Positions 27,306-38,370 are shown, numbered from the stretch's first letter. The stretch is DNA of 64,000 nucleotides from Nitrospinaceae bacterium (GCA_029261595.1 JAJDAZ010000068.1:124001-188000); one strand, 5' to 3'. Program-made: numbers and translations. Notes: generated by a model from the letters alone, not told the origin.

Positions 27306-28075
27306 TATTTTGTGATCCCGCGTGATGAATGTTTAATGAAGTGGATAAGATATCGGATTTCATCCAGCATTTCAATTTCCACTTCCATTTTTTCCAAAGC
27401 TTGTGCCGTGTTATGAGCCGGGTCCAGTAAAATTTTCAGTGCCTTTTTAATGGCGGTCCGGACTTTAGGCTGTATATGGTTTCTCCTGAGCCCAATGGCG
27501 TTGACGCTGATCAGGCGGGCCGGAACGCCATCAACCAGTGAAAACGGAAGAATGTCCTTGGTGACAGCCGTTTTGCCCCCCACCATCGCATTTTTTCCAA
27601 TACGAACAAATTGATGCACCCCCACTTGTCCTGAAATGAAGGCGTGGTCTTCCACAATAACATGTCCCGACAACCCGGTGTAATTCACGATGACCACATG
27701 ATCGCCTATTTCACAATCATGGGCGATGTGGACGTAGTTCATCAGCATGCAATGTTTGCCGATTTTCGTGGTCTGGGATTCTTTGGCTCCCCGGTGGATG
27801 GTCGCGTACTCGCGGATGACGGTTCCGTCTCCGATTTCCACCGAAGAAGAAATGTCCTCAAAGTTGACCATCTGGGGTTCGCCTCCAATGGAAGCCCCAT
27901 GATGTATTTTGCAATCTTGTCCGATCACCGTCCCGGGATGAATGCAAACCTGTGGGCCGATTTCGGTGTTGTCGCCAATGACCGCATTGGGCCCCACGAT
28001 GGAAAATGGCCCAATGGAAACATTTGCGCCAAGAGTCACACTTGCATCAATCACCGCACTTTTATGTATGATCAC
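27305..28075 (-). CDS. lpxA: UDP-GlcNAc (or analogue) acyltransferase LpxA
   Basis: The 256-residue protein is a left-handed beta-helix acyltransferase with many hexapeptide repeats (roughly 1-190) and the LpxA C-terminal helical part. The segments HHGASIGGEPQMVNFED and YVHIAHDCEIGDHV match the family, the latter holding the catalytic-type histidine. It starts lipid A synthesis by 3-acylating the UDP-sugar. Its stop overlaps the next start (TAATG). If the neighbouring oxidoreductase is GnnA-like, the acceptor could be the 3-amino sugar, which sequence alone does not settle. Confidence 0.95.
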   Translation of the reverse strand: MIIHKSAVIDASVTLGANVSIGPFSIVGPNAVIGDNTEIGPQVCIHPGTVIGQDCKIHHGASIGGEPQMVNFEDISSSVEIGDGTVIREYATIHRGAKESQTTKIGKHCMLMNYVHIAHDCEIGDHVVIVNYTGLSGHVIVEDHAFISGQVGVHQFVRIGKNAMVGGKTAVTKDILPFSLVDGVPARLISVNAIGLRRNHIQPKVRTAIKKALKILLDPAHNTAQALEKMEVEIEMLDEIRYLIHFIKHSSRGITK

Positions 28076-28161
28076 CTTAATCGACTCTGATGAGGTCTGA
28101 AGTTTTCCGGGTCTGGAGCGGGTGAGGGATGGCTAAAAATTTAAAATTTGCAGGAGGAACT

Positions 28162-28596
28162 TTATTCGTTTTGCCCCAGCATCGCCTGTAATGTGCATTC
28201 GGTGGCCAAAGCATCGCCCACGAATGCCTGAGCGTCGAATTTGAACAAAGTTCCCCGTTGTTTGATCTTGTTCAACTCAAGCCGTAGCTGATCCCCCGGA
28301 ACCACCGGTTTGCGGAATTTGGCCTTTTCGATCCCTGTAAAAAATACCGACGCATGGCCTTCTTTCTTTAAAACTTTCAGGGCCAGAATACACCCGACCT
28401 GGGCCAGGGCTTCAATGATCAGCACTCCCGGCATCACCGGATACTCTGGGAAATGCCCCTGAAAAAAGGGCTCATTGGCGGTTACGTTTTTGATCCCCAC
28501 GATCCTGGATTCCATATCGCATTCGATGACGCGATCGACCAGCAAAAAAGGATAGCGGTGGGGAATGATTCGCTTGATTTCACTTATGTCCATCAT
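28162..28596 (-). CDS. fabZ: 3-hydroxyacyl-ACP dehydratase FabZ
   Basis: The 144-residue hot-dog-fold enzyme dehydrates 3-hydroxyacyl-ACP in fatty acid elongation. The active-site histidine is in IPHRYPFLLVDR (about 10-21) and the glutamate in PGVLIIEALAQ. It lies between ompH (52 bases upstream) and lpxA (86 bases downstream), where it balances fatty acid synthesis against lipid A demand. lpxD, which commonly precedes fabZ in such clusters, is absent. Confidence 0.95.
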   Translation of the reverse strand: MMDISEIKRIIPHRYPFLLVDRVIECDMESRIVGIKNVTANEPFFQGHFPEYPVMPGVLIIEALAQVGCILALKVLKKEGHASVFFTGIEKAKFRKPVVPGDQLRLELNKIKQRGTLFKFDAQAFVGDALATECTLQAMLGQNE

Positions 28597-28648
28597 GGCA
28601 ATGAATTGAGTTTAAAAGGGAGGCAATCGAACCCCGATGATTTTATCT

Positions 28649-29188
28649 TTATTTATGGGCGCGATCGTAGGCTTTGACTGCCTGGGCGGTCAAGTCGTTC
28701 CCTGTATTATGGTAAAGGACGGATTTCTTTTCCAGAATCATGGTGTATTTTCGATCTTTGCCTAATTTCTGGATAACCCCTATCATCTTTTTTAAAAGCT
28801 CGCGGGTCATTTCTTTTTCTTTTTGAGCAAAAGCCTTATTTTGATCTTCAACATAACGCTCGAACGCGATTTTTTCTTTTCTGAAATTGTCTTCTTTGGT
28901 CTTTTTCAGTTTTGGATCGAGAATAAAGCTTTGCTTGTTTAATTCTTCCAACATCTTTTTTATTTTCGCTTCCTTTTTGGTAATCACGGCCCTTTGCTTT
29001 TGAAAGTTGAGTTTAAAGGCGGCAAAACCTTTTTTCCAGTCTTTGGTGCTGGAAATGGCTTTCTGCACGTCAATAAAACCAACTTTCTCCTGTGCTGCGA
29101 CCACACCGAGGGTCAGAGACCACATCAATGCTGTCATTGACAAGAAACCGCAAAACCTGATCATAGACCGTGTCAAAATGTACGGCAT
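28649..29188 (-). CDS. OmpH/Skp-family periplasmic chaperone
   Basis: From ATG 29188 (AGGT about eight bases upstream) the product has 179 residues: a signal peptide (about 1-32, ending VVAAQ), then KVGFIDVQKAISSTKDWKK and a long charged helix region (about 55-140) that would form Skp-type coiled-coil tentacles. Skp/OmpH proteins carry unfolded outer-membrane proteins to the BAM complex, and bamA is the upstream gene. The longer reading frame would start before the ribosome binding site and lacks a leading signal sequence. Confidence 0.88.
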   Translation of the reverse strand: MPYILTRSMIRFCGFLSMTALMWSLTLGVVAAQEKVGFIDVQKAISSTKDWKKGFAAFKLNFQKQRAVITKKEAKIKKMLEELNKQSFILDPKLKKTKEDNFRKEKIAFERYVEDQNKAFAQKEKEMTRELLKKMIGVIQKLGKDRKYTMILEKKSVLYHNTGNDLTAQAVKAYDRAHK

Positions 29189-29231
29189 GAAAATTACCTC
29201 TCTAAAATTTGAATTACTTTTAAAATAGTGA

Positions 29232-31514
29232 CTAAAAAGAACTGCCGGCAGTGAAATGAAATTCTCCCAATTCCTCTCCGCTTCTCTGGTCAAGCTTGAT
29301 ACCATAGGCAAAACCCACAGGACCAAAGGGGCTTAAGAAACGCAGCCCAGCGCCAATGCTGTGCCTCATATCGACCAAGTTGATGGATTTGGCGGTGCTT
29401 GAAAGATTGACGCCTGTGCCATCTCCAAAAACGTTGCCCCGGTCATAAAAAGCGACACCTCGAAAGGCTTTTGAAAACGGGAATTGAAGCTCAACATTAA
29501 ATAATAGCGATTGCGTGCCGCCCACGGGTTCGCCCAATCCGTTGAGAGGGCCGACATCCCGGATATTGAAGCCCCTCAAGCTGTTGGCGCCCCCCATGAA
29601 GAAACGCTCAAACGCAGGGACCGAATCTCCCTTGTACCCGTCCGCCCAATTGATTTCCGTGTGAAACGCCCCCACCAGTTTCCCAATGAGCGGATAATAG
29701 TAGGTAAATTCATACCCGGACTTGACAAAATCGGAGCCCCCAAGAGGCCCGCCCGCATATTCAAATCGTACCACATGCTTATAACCCTTGGAAGGGTTTA
29801 AAAAGTTATCAATCGTATTGCGGGTGTAGGTTGGAGTGATCCGACTGGTCAGCCGGGTCTCATTTTTAAGAAATTCAGTCACATCCGCAGGTTCCACATT
29901 GGTGACCTCAACATCTTCAAACCGGTAATTGAGGCCCACCCAGTCGTATTCGGTCAGAGCTTTTCCCACCCGGAGCCCGGCGCCCCGGCTTCTGGAATCA
30001 AAACTGAAAAACTCCTGTTCTTTATTGAAGGCATCGATCCCTGCCAGAATTTCGGTATCGAACAACCGGGGCTCGGTAAAGGAAAGGTTGAAGTCCTTCC
30101 GAATGGAAGACAAGCTGGTGGCAAAGACCAGCCGCTGCCCGCGCCCGAACAGATTGTTTTGTGAAACCGAACCGGTAAAAATTACTTTTTCCACGGAGCT
30201 GAATCCCGCGCCCACGGAAACGGATCCTGTGGGTCGTTCGGTGACCGTAGTGGTGATGTCGATCAAGTCCGGGTTATCACCACGCTTGGTATCGATCTTA
30301 ACATCTTCAAAAAACTGGGTGTTGTTGATCCTCTGCTTACTTCGTCTCAGCTTTTCGCTGTCAAACAGATCGCCTTCGCTCAGGCGGAATTCCCTGCGGA
30401 TGACATTGTCCCTCGAGCTCACATTTCCAAGAATGTTTATTTTCCCGACGTAAACCTTTTTGCCTTTTTCAATTTCAACCACCAACTCCACTTTCTTTGT
30501 ATCGTCAACGATTTTTGAAACCGGGTTGACGTCGGCATAGGCAAAACCTCTGGAGGAATACAAATCGGAAACTTTTGAAACGTCTTCCCGGATTTTCGAC
30601 ACATTATAGTATTCGCCCTTTTTGGACTGGATGACTTCAAAAATTTCTTCGTCGGTGAAAGTCCCGTCCCCCTTGATGGCAATGGCGCCTATCCGGTACC
30701 GGGAGCCTTCCACAATCGGGATGGTGATGTTTATCTCTTTATCTTTTTTATTGACCTCGATCCTGGGGTCCAGCACGCTCACCCGGATGAACCCGCGATC
30801 CTGGTAGTAGGCCTCCACACGGAAGACATCGAGTTTCAGGATATCTTTTTGATAGACCCCGGAATCATCTAAAAAGGAGTACCATGTTTTTTCCTTGGTC
30901 TCCATCTGCTTACGCAGGGCCTTGTCTTTGAAGGTTTTATTTCCAGTAAACCTTATCTTTTCAACACTGACTTTTTCATCTTCGGTGATTCGGATCGTCA
31001 CATCCACGAGATTGTCGGGCGTCACCTCCGTCTGGATTTTTGTTTCGGCAAAAAAGTACCCTTTGGTTTCATAAAGTTTATTGATCGCCTCAACGCTTGA
31101 CGCAACATTCTGATCGTGAAAAGCCGCCCCGCGTTTCAACCCAATCTGCTCCATAATATCTTCGGAGTCGATTTTATCGTTGCCGACGATTCTTAAATTG
31201 CCAATGGAAGGAATTTCCACCACTTTGAAAACAACCACCACTCCTTCCCGGACACTTTCCGTTTCCACCTGAATATCCTTAAACTGACCCAAGTCGTAAA
31301 TCTCTTCAATGTCTTTTCTGATTTGCATCCGGGAGAGGGTTTTGCCAACTTCGGTTTTGATGTAATAGAAGATGGTGGAGTCGTCCACCCGGTTGTTCCC
31401 TTGCACCTTTATGGATTGAACAATTTCCCCTTCCTGGGCTGAACACAAACCAGAAAAAAGAAGGGCACATTGTATTATCCAAATGGACAATAAAAACTTA
31501 CGGGCTCGCATCAT
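29232..31514 (-). CDS. bamA: Outer-membrane protein assembly factor BamA
   Basis: The 760-residue protein has a signal peptide (about 1-27), five POTRA domains (about 28-345) and a 16-strand Omp85 barrel to the C-terminus, which ends in phenylalanine as outer-membrane proteins usually do. The barrel includes FFMGGANSLRGF, with the RGF motif of the L6 loop. BamA inserts beta-barrel proteins into the outer membrane. It is the first gene of the envelope operon; a strong terminator upstream (31583-31634) isolates it from clpC. Confidence 0.95.
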   Translation of the reverse strand: MMRARKFLLSIWIIQCALLFSGLCSAQEGEIVQSIKVQGNNRVDDSTIFYYIKTEVGKTLSRMQIRKDIEEIYDLGQFKDIQVETESVREGVVVVFKVVEIPSIGNLRIVGNDKIDSEDIMEQIGLKRGAAFHDQNVASSVEAINKLYETKGYFFAETKIQTEVTPDNLVDVTIRITEDEKVSVEKIRFTGNKTFKDKALRKQMETKEKTWYSFLDDSGVYQKDILKLDVFRVEAYYQDRGFIRVSVLDPRIEVNKKDKEINITIPIVEGSRYRIGAIAIKGDGTFTDEEIFEVIQSKKGEYYNVSKIREDVSKVSDLYSSRGFAYADVNPVSKIVDDTKKVELVVEIEKGKKVYVGKINILGNVSSRDNVIRREFRLSEGDLFDSEKLRRSKQRINNTQFFEDVKIDTKRGDNPDLIDITTTVTERPTGSVSVGAGFSSVEKVIFTGSVSQNNLFGRGQRLVFATSLSSIRKDFNLSFTEPRLFDTEILAGIDAFNKEQEFFSFDSRSRGAGLRVGKALTEYDWVGLNYRFEDVEVTNVEPADVTEFLKNETRLTSRITPTYTRNTIDNFLNPSKGYKHVVRFEYAGGPLGGSDFVKSGYEFTYYYPLIGKLVGAFHTEINWADGYKGDSVPAFERFFMGGANSLRGFNIRDVGPLNGLGEPVGGTQSLLFNVELQFPFSKAFRGVAFYDRGNVFGDGTGVNLSSTAKSINLVDMRHSIGAGLRFLSPFGPVGFAYGIKLDQRSGEELGEFHFTAGSSF

Positions 31515-31582
31515 TGGTGTGGAGGTATTTCTATTGCTTAAGATTATGTGGAACGTTGAATTTCTACAGGGTTTTGGCCAAA

Positions 31583-31634
31583 AAAAAGCACTAAGCTTTC
31601 AATCAGTTAAAGCTAGATAAGCTTAGTGCTTTTT
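31583..31634 (-). terminator. Strong terminator of clpC (two-sided)
   Basis: AAAAAGCACTAAGCTT (31583-31598) and its exact inverse (31619-31634) form a 16-bp stem with a 20-base loop. The A and T tails make it readable as a terminator on both strands; on the minus strand it follows clpC with a seven-T run. No plus-strand gene ends here. Confidence 0.85.
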
Positions 31635-31696
31635 AAGAATCGATATCCATTCCCGTAAAAATCAAAATGCGATTTCAAGCGGGAATCAAGACCTGA

Positions 31697-34129
31697 TCAA
31701 CAGGCGTTCAGAGCCCCGGCGGATTTTTCCGTGAAAACCAGATCGTCCCCTTGCAGGGAAACCTTGACGTGCCCGCCGGTCTTGAATCGCCCCTTCAGCA
31801 TTTCATCAGAAAGCTTGTCTTCAAGATATTTCTGAATGGCGCGTTTCAAAGGCCGGGCTCCAAATTTTTTATCGTAACCCTTTTCAGCAAGCCATCTTTT
31901 GGCTTCCAGAGTCATTTCCATGGTGAGCCCCTGCTGGATGAGCTGCTCGTTCACTTGACCCAGCTGAACGTCCAGGATCTCCACAATATGATCCAGATCC
32001 AAAGGCCTGAACACCACCATTTCACTGAGCCGATTCAAAAACTCAGGGTTGAAAGTTCTTTTCAAATCCTGTTTGATTTCTTTTTGCATCTTTTCATAAT
32101 TCAGCTCGTCATCGTCTTTATGGAATCCCAGTGTGGTTCCCTTATCCAAACTTTGAGAACTGATATTGGAGGTCATGATGATGACCGTATTCTTGAAATC
32201 AATCACCCGGCCATAGCTGTCGGTCAATCGACCATCATCCATGATCTGCAATAAAAGGTGGAATACATCCGAGTTGGCTTTTTCGATTTCGTCGAACAGC
32301 ACCACCGAATAGGGTTTGCGCCGGACTTTTTCAGTCAATTGCCCGCCCTCTTCATAGCCGACATAACCTGGAGGCGCTCCGGTCAAACGGGAGACGTTGA
32401 ATTTTTCCATATACTCAGACATGTCCAGGCGAATCAGGGCATCTCGATTGCCAAACAGGAATTCCGCGAGAACGCCTGCCAGTTCTGTTTTCCCAACCCC
32501 GGTCGGGCCTAAGAAAAGGAACGTACCGATGGGCCGACGAAGATCTTTCAGCCCGGAACGGGAGCGGCGAATCGCCTTGGTGATCACTTTGATCGCCTCG
32601 GTTTGCCCCACAACCTTTTCTGCAAGCTCCTCTCCCATATTCAACAGACGGGAGCTCTCTTTTTCTTCGATCCTGGATAGCGGAATTCCCGTCATACCAG
32701 ACACGACGGCTGCGATATCATCCTCGGTAATAGAAGGCTCGCTCAAATCCTGATCGCTTTCCCAGGTTTCTTTTTCCTTGTCCAGAGCTTCTCGAAGGCT
32801 TTCTTCCTTGTCGCGCAAATCAACCGCCCTCTCGAACTCCTGATTTTCAATACAGACTTTCTTTTCCCGGATGATGGCGTCGATATCGCGCTGGATCTTG
32901 CGCATGTCCGGCGACTGAGTGACTTTACGTAAACGCACCCTGGAACCGGCTTCATCTATCACGTCGATCGCCTTGTCCGGCAAAAACCGATCGCTGATAT
33001 ATCTGTCTGAAAAGCGCACCGCCGTGACGATGGCCTCTTCTGTGATTTTGACTTTATGATGCATCTCGTAAGGAACCTTCAAACCCTTGATGATCTCAAC
33101 CGTTTCCTCAACCGACGGCGGATTCACTACAATCGGCTGGAAGCGTCGCTCCAAAGCCCCGTTTTTCTCAATATACTTTCGGTACTCTTCCAGGGTCGTC
33201 GCACCGACACATTGAATCTCTCCGCGCGACAGAGCGGGCTTCAACATGTTGGAAGCATCCACCGAACCTTCTGCGGCGCCTGCCCCCACCAGAGTATGCA
33301 ACTCATCGATGAATAAAATGATTTTTTCGTTCTGCACGATTTCTTTCATGATTCCCTTAAGACGCGCTTCAAACTGACCCCGGTATTTGGTCCCTGCAAT
33401 CAGCGAACCGAGGTCCAACGAAACAACTCTTTTATCAAACAAGGTGTCAGGAACTTCCCGCTCCACCACCAGCTGGGCCAACCCTTCAACGATTGCGGTC
33501 TTGCCCACTCCCGGCTCGCCTATCAGCACCGGATTGTTTTTTGTACGCCGACTCAGAATCTGAATCACACGTTCAATTTCTTTACTCCTGCCAATGACGG
33601 GGTCCAGCTTGCCGTCGATGGCCATTTTCGTCAGGTCGCGGCTGAACTCGTCGAGAGTCGGGGTCTTGCCGACCTCTCTCGCACTTTCTGTTGGCTCTTT
33701 GAACATTTCGGCGATTTTCTCTTTCACGTCATCGAAATACATTCCAAAACTATTCAGAACCAGACAGGCAACGCCTTCCTTTTCTTTCAGCAAACCCAAC
33801 AGCAAATGCTCGGTGCCGATATAATTGTGATTGAGCGACCTTGCTTCCTCCACCGCAAATTCCAAAACTTTTTTCGCCCGCGATGTGAACGGGATATCGC
33901 CAATGATCAGCGAGTTGGAACTGCGGGGCAGGTTTTTCTCAAGTTCGCTTTTAAGCTCCTGGAGGTCCGCCCCTGCTTTCTGGATAATTGCAATTGCGAT
34001 GCCGCCGCCATCTTTCACAACACCCTGCAATATGTGTTCCGTGCCAAGATATTCGTGACGATACAGTTCTGCTTCTTCGCGCGCTAGGATGATGACTCTG
34101 CGAGCTCTTTCTGTGAATCGTTTAAACAT
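31697..34129 (-). CDS. clpC: ClpC-type AAA+ unfoldase
   Basis: The 810-residue protein has two N-terminal Clp repeats (about 1-145), a first AAA+ domain with Walker A GEPGVGKT (204-211), a UVR-type middle segment ([23 protein letters not shown], about 420-445) and a second AAA+ domain with GPTGVGKT. This is ClpC, not ClpA or ClpB, because of the UVR motif and short middle domain. It unfolds substrates for ClpP, whose gene is not in the window. GAGGA lies about nine bases before the ATG. No CtsR or CIRCE operator was recognised upstream. Confidence 0.95.
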   Translation of the reverse strand: MFKRFTERARRVIILAREEAELYRHEYLGTEHILQGVVKDGGGIAIAIIQKAGADLQELKSELEKNLPRSSNSLIIGDIPFTSRAKKVLEFAVEEARSLNHNYIGTEHLLLGLLKEKEGVACLVLNSFGMYFDDVKEKIAEMFKEPTESAREVGKTPTLDEFSRDLTKMAIDGKLDPVIGRSKEIERVIQILSRRTKNNPVLIGEPGVGKTAIVEGLAQLVVEREVPDTLFDKRVVSLDLGSLIAGTKYRGQFEARLKGIMKEIVQNEKIILFIDELHTLVGAGAAEGSVDASNMLKPALSRGEIQCVGATTLEEYRKYIEKNGALERRFQPIVVNPPSVEETVEIIKGLKVPYEMHHKVKITEEAIVTAVRFSDRYISDRFLPDKAIDVIDEAGSRVRLRKVTQSPDMRKIQRDIDAIIREKKVCIENQEFERAVDLRDKEESLREALDKEKETWESDQDLSEPSITEDDIAAVVSGMTGIPLSRIEEKESSRLLNMGEELAEKVVGQTEAIKVITKAIRRSRSGLKDLRRPIGTFLFLGPTGVGKTELAGVLAEFLFGNRDALIRLDMSEYMEKFNVSRLTGAPPGYVGYEEGGQLTEKVRRKPYSVVLFDEIEKANSDVFHLLLQIMDDGRLTDSYGRVIDFKNTVIIMTSNISSQSLDKGTTLGFHKDDDELNYEKMQKEIKQDLKRTFNPEFLNRLSEMVVFRPLDLDHIVEILDVQLGQVNEQLIQQGLTMEMTLEAKRWLAEKGYDKKFGARPLKRAIQKYLEDKLSDEMLKGRFKTGGHVKVSLQGDDLVFTEKSAGALNAC

Positions 34130-34675
34130 GATTCAGCTTCCTCATATAAGATTTTGCAGGTTTGCGCTTGGGTAAGTCGGCGGAATTGGCACCAGACTGG
34201 ATAAGCACATTGTTTGTTGGTTTGATACTCTATCCATTTTAGCAAAAGAAGCCAATTATACAAGGATTTATTTTGTGACCCACCTCCCTATCTAACCCAT
34301 TGCAATTGTTAAAGTTTTCTTATTCTTAATCGTTGAAGAAGGGGTCCGTTTTAGCCGTTTTGAGTTGCTGAATTTCCAAAGAAATTTATTGCAAAATTAT
34401 TAATGTCCACACAAGGAATCCCCCGTTTTTTCTTAACTGGATTTCAACGGTTTTACCTTGGAGGTTTAGTTTTTTGATAGGGGCTGAATATACCATATAA
34501 TTTCAGTAAAAATTATAGTAATTTGATGTAAAAAAAAATAAAAATTTTTTAATACTTCAGCCTTGGACCGGGAAAAGTACGGCTCCAGATTGCGTCAAAT
34601 AACACCTGAATGTCAAAAGAATGACTGTCATTTCTGACGCCGAGGAAGACACGGCAGGGGTTAAAAATCAATGAA
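34130..34675. other. AT-rich intergenic region upstream of clpC
   Basis: The 546 bases separate the metH stop from the clpC start. The region is AT-rich, with a long A/T run near 34500-34555. A possible clpC promoter on the minus strand reads TTGGCT, 17 bases, TAGAGT (about 34220-34250). No clear metH terminator, RNA gene or credible ORF was found. Confidence 0.5.
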
Positions 34676-37600
34676 TTAGGAATAACCCGCCTCTTTATGA
34701 AAACAAACCACGGCAGCGGTGCTGCTGGGCGGATCGAATTCGTTGGCATCGGTCAGGGTGACCCCGATATCTTCTGCCTGCAGGTTTTCCCAGATGACCT
34801 TGTTGTTGATTAAATCCACTATGGCGGGGTAACCGGGGCTGTACCTCTCGCCGTCTTTGCCTTTTTTCAGCCCCACTCGCTTTCTCAAAAGGTTATGAAT
34901 GTATTCCGCAAGATCCTCCGCCACCCGGTCGCACAACCCCTGCAGATAAAGCGCCGACTCCGAATCATGGTTCTTTTTAAATTCCGCGATGGCGGGTTCC
35001 GCTCCAAGCCCCGCTGTAGTGAGCTGCAATCCAATGACGTCCATCTGCCCCGATGATTTAGGGTGGAAGTACTGGGCGATGGTGAATTTATCTTTTCTTC
35101 CCTTGCCGATGCAGACGGTGAAATTAAAGCGCGCGATCTCCCGGTCCCTTTTTTCAGGATCGTACACAATGACCTCATCCCCTTCAGATTGAACCGGGAA
35201 AAGACCGAAACGGGCGCGGGGAATAATCCATTGATTGGCTTCCGCCTTTTCAACCCATTCCTCTTTCAATGCCTTGAGTTGCCCAAGGTCGACGCCTTTT
35301 TGTTCCCACGATGATTTTTTACCGAATTTCCAGTTCAGAGAATACAAACTTTTCTCATCCAGATTCGGACTCAACTTGCTCAGTTTGAATTCGACTCGAT
35401 GCACGCCAAACTCATTGAGGGAGACTTCGTGTTTTTTGAAACTCACTTTACGACGGGAAAGCGACTCCAGCAATTTAGCCTGACTTTCCTGAAGCCCTTT
35501 GGCGCGTTCGTATTCACGCACCAGTTTTTCTTTATTGTCTTTCAATAAAGAATCTCGGTTGGGCTTGTCTTGCAGAGCATTCATGACATTCACTCCATCC
35601 ATGCCGCTCTCGCAGTAAAAAACATTGTCGAGGATGTGGTCAGTTTCCGATTGTCCGTGCATGGCCACAAAACCAGCGTGGCGGCTATTGACCGGAGCGC
35701 CGCCAATGAGAATGGGGATCGGCATTTCTTTCACCATGCGGGCGACGGTGATCATGTGGTTGGAAGTCTGCACCAGCAAGGCGCTCATGCCGATGGCGTC
35801 GGCGTTTTCTTTTCTTGCGGTCTCGATAAACTTATCCAGGGGAACCTGCACCCCAAGATCGATAACTTTGTAGCCATAGTTTTCCAACAGCGTTGCGGCC
35901 AGGTCCTTGCCGATGCTGTGCACGTCCTGATACACCGTGCCGATCACCACCACACCTTTGTATTCCAGCGCCGCTTCATCAGCGCCGGTTTTCATACGCA
36001 TATACCATTCCAAAAAACCCATGACATTGCGCATCACGTCGGCGCTTTTCAACAGATGCGGCAGGCTCACTTCGCCCCTTCCAAACGCGTCGCCCAGCTC
36101 ACGCATGGTTTTCATGAGGTATCCGCTGATAAATTCCAGAGGCTCGTGCTTATCTACTATCAAGGCGGTCTCTTCAACGATACGGTCATGATATTCGTAT
36201 CGATGCCCGTCTTTTTCCACCACCCCGTCTTCTTTCTTCTTAAAGCCGTCCTTGACTTTCTGGCAGATGCGATCTTCCAGCGAAAGACCTTCGTAATCGA
36301 CTTTCTTTTGCACCTTGCCGGTCTTTTTAGTCACCGCGATTACTTCGAGTTCCTCAAAGGCTTCCATGTTTCTATCAAGAATGACTTTTCTCGCCAGATC
36401 CACATCATGCGGAGGCAGACTCGAAAGCGGAACGTAATGATTGGGATTTAAAATTGCGCAGTCGAGTCCCACTTTTTGAGCTTCATCCAGAAACACGCTG
36501 GTCAGAACTTTTCGCATATAGGGCTTCTGGCCCAGACCGTTGGTCAGGTTGCCCACCCCGATGGTGGTCTTGAGATCGGGGTGAATCGCTTTGATCCTGG
36601 GCAGGCAATGCAGGGTTTCGGCGCAAAAGTTGAGCCCCTCCACCGATTCACTGCCGATCGGGTAGGCGTTGACATCAATCAGCAACTGGTCCGGGGTCAC
36701 TCCGAATTTATCTTTGGCCTGGGTGACAATTTCTTTTGCCAGATCGAATTTTTCCTGCGAAGTCTGACCTGGCCCCTTTGGGCCATTGACCAGCGCGACA
36801 TATACTGGATGGTGTTCCTGAGTTAGAGAAAGCACGGCATCTTGCTTGCTTTGTCCCTTACTGTATTCTTCCAGGCTGATGGAATTGATGATGGGCCGTC
36901 CGGGGTAAACTTCAATCGCTTCTTTCAAGGCTTCCACTGAAAAGGAATCCAGACACATGGCACCTTGAAAATCACTGGTGAGTTTGTGAATGACCTCGGG
37001 TAAAACTTTTTCCGTCTCCACAATATTGCTGTCCATGCACACATCGATGACTTCGATGCCTAAATCTTTCACCTGCTCACGCACCACTTCTTCGAGCGGA
37101 GAAAATTTGACGCCTTCTTCGGTCTCGATGGCCTCCCGCACGACTTTACTGCCGCGCACGTTGAGACGCTCGCCAATACGAATGAGTCCCTGGGAACTAT
37201 CGAGAGGAATGGCCTCCTGCGGGCCTGAAACATAAACCGTGCTGTCCGGTTGACGGTGTCTGGGGGCTATGCCTTTGATTCTTTTTTTCAAGGCCTCGAT
37301 ATGCGCCGGGGTGGTCCCGCAACATCCACCGACAATGGCGACGCCGGACTCCTTAACAAAAGTTTCCACCGTGTCCGCCATTGCCTCAGGTTCCAGTTTA
37401 TAACGGGTTTCGCCATCTTCCGACACCGGCTGGCCGGCATTGGGGACGATGGAAATCGGGTGACGGCAAATCCGGCTCAATTTTTCCACGGTGGTACGCA
37501 TGAGATCGGGTCCGACATTGCAGTTGATGCCGAACACATCGATTCCCATTCCGGCCACCGCCGTGTAGGCGGCGTGAATGTCGGTGTTGAAAATCTGCAT

Positions 37601-38287
37601 TTTGGAAAACTGATCGACCGTGACCTGCGCAATGATGGGAAGCGATTTGTCTTTTTCGGCGAACGCACGCCTGGCTCCGATGAGGGCGGCTTTCAATTCC
37701 AGAATATCCTGCTGGGTCTCGAACAACAGAACGTCGGCACCGCCGTCGAGCAACCCCACCACCTGGCGACGAAAATTATCGACGATCTGATCGAACGTCG
37801 CCTGCTTGAGATTGGCTTCGGTGCTGGACAGGACGTAATTGGACGGGCCGATCGACCCCGCCACAAACAGGGACCGTCCGTCGTATTCAGGAAGAGACTT
37901 GTAGTGCTCCACAGCCTGCCTGGCGATTTCGGCTCCGCGCACGTTCAAGTGATAAGTGAGCGCCTCGTAATCGCTTGCGCTCAAGTCCAACTCCGGGGGA
38001 ATGGCTTGAAGATCGATCGTGTCTATATTGGAAAAATCGAATTCCTTTAAGCGCAGTGGGGAGGCTCCAAAGGTATTGGTCTCTATGATATCCGCACCGG
38101 CCTGCAAATATTTCAGGTGGATGCCCTGCAAATCCTCCGGGCGCGAAAAGATCAGAAGGTCGGTCAGCATTTTATATTCCGGCCCGCCGAAAGCCGCGTC
38201 GGTCAGGTTTAAATTCTGCACCATGGTCCCCATGGCGCCATCCAGAACCAACACCCGTTTTTTTACTTCATCGAGAAAAGTCATCAT
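34676..38287 (-). CDS. metH: Cobalamin-dependent methionine synthase
   Basis: The 1203-residue enzyme has all four MetH modules. The homocysteine-binding barrel opens LVLDGAMGTMVQ, with zinc cysteines in GINCNVGP and GGCCGTT. A pterin (methyl-folate) domain starts near 370 (RIGERLNVRGSK). The B12 cap and Rossmann domain has the DVHSIGKD histidine that ligates cobalt, and the C-terminal AdoMet reactivation domain has RYSPGYPAI. It therefore transfers methyl from methyl-tetrahydrofolate to homocysteine and can reactivate itself. No B12 or SAM riboswitch was recognised upstream. Confidence 0.96.
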   Translation of the reverse strand: MMTFLDEVKKRVLVLDGAMGTMVQNLNLTDAAFGGPEYKMLTDLLIFSRPEDLQGIHLKYLQAGADIIETNTFGASPLRLKEFDFSNIDTIDLQAIPPELDLSASDYEALTYHLNVRGAEIARQAVEHYKSLPEYDGRSLFVAGSIGPSNYVLSSTEANLKQATFDQIVDNFRRQVVGLLDGGADVLLFETQQDILELKAALIGARRAFAEKDKSLPIIAQVTVDQFSKMQIFNTDIHAAYTAVAGMGIDVFGINCNVGPDLMRTTVEKLSRICRHPISIVPNAGQPVSEDGETRYKLEPEAMADTVETFVKESGVAIVGGCCGTTPAHIEALKKRIKGIAPRHRQPDSTVYVSGPQEAIPLDSSQGLIRIGERLNVRGSKVVREAIETEEGVKFSPLEEVVREQVKDLGIEVIDVCMDSNIVETEKVLPEVIHKLTSDFQGAMCLDSFSVEALKEAIEVYPGRPIINSISLEEYSKGQSKQDAVLSLTQEHHPVYVALVNGPKGPGQTSQEKFDLAKEIVTQAKDKFGVTPDQLLIDVNAYPIGSESVEGLNFCAETLHCLPRIKAIHPDLKTTIGVGNLTNGLGQKPYMRKVLTSVFLDEAQKVGLDCAILNPNHYVPLSSLPPHDVDLARKVILDRNMEAFEELEVIAVTKKTGKVQKKVDYEGLSLEDRICQKVKDGFKKKEDGVVEKDGHRYEYHDRIVEETALIVDKHEPLEFISGYLMKTMRELGDAFGRGEVSLPHLLKSADVMRNVMGFLEWYMRMKTGADEAALEYKGVVVIGTVYQDVHSIGKDLAATLLENYGYKVIDLGVQVPLDKFIETARKENADAIGMSALLVQTSNHMITVARMVKEMPIPILIGGAPVNSRHAGFVAMHGQSETDHILDNVFYCESGMDGVNVMNALQDKPNRDSLLKDNKEKLVREYERAKGLQESQAKLLESLSRRKVSFKKHEVSLNEFGVHRVEFKLSKLSPNLDEKSLYSLNWKFGKKSSWEQKGVDLGQLKALKEEWVEKAEANQWIIPRARFGLFPVQSEGDEVIVYDPEKRDREIARFNFTVCIGKGRKDKFTIAQYFHPKSSGQMDVIGLQLTTAGLGAEPAIAEFKKNHDSESALYLQGLCDRVAEDLAEYIHNLLRKRVGLKKGKDGERYSPGYPAIVDLINNKVIWENLQAEDIGVTLTDANEFDPPSSTAAVVCFHKEAGYS

Positions 38288-38370
38288 TACTCTTTTTAAA
38301 GGTTGAGTTAAGGCAGGATAGGTTAACAGAATATTAAAAAATCAACCAGTCATGGAATGATTCGCCGAGG

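Noticed and set aside
34150-34220. Sigma-54-like TGGCACC site upstream of clpC
   Set aside because: The -12 element reads TGGA instead of TTGC, and it points away from clpC.
35570-36451. 293-codon plus-strand ORF
   Set aside because: Antisense shadow of metH.
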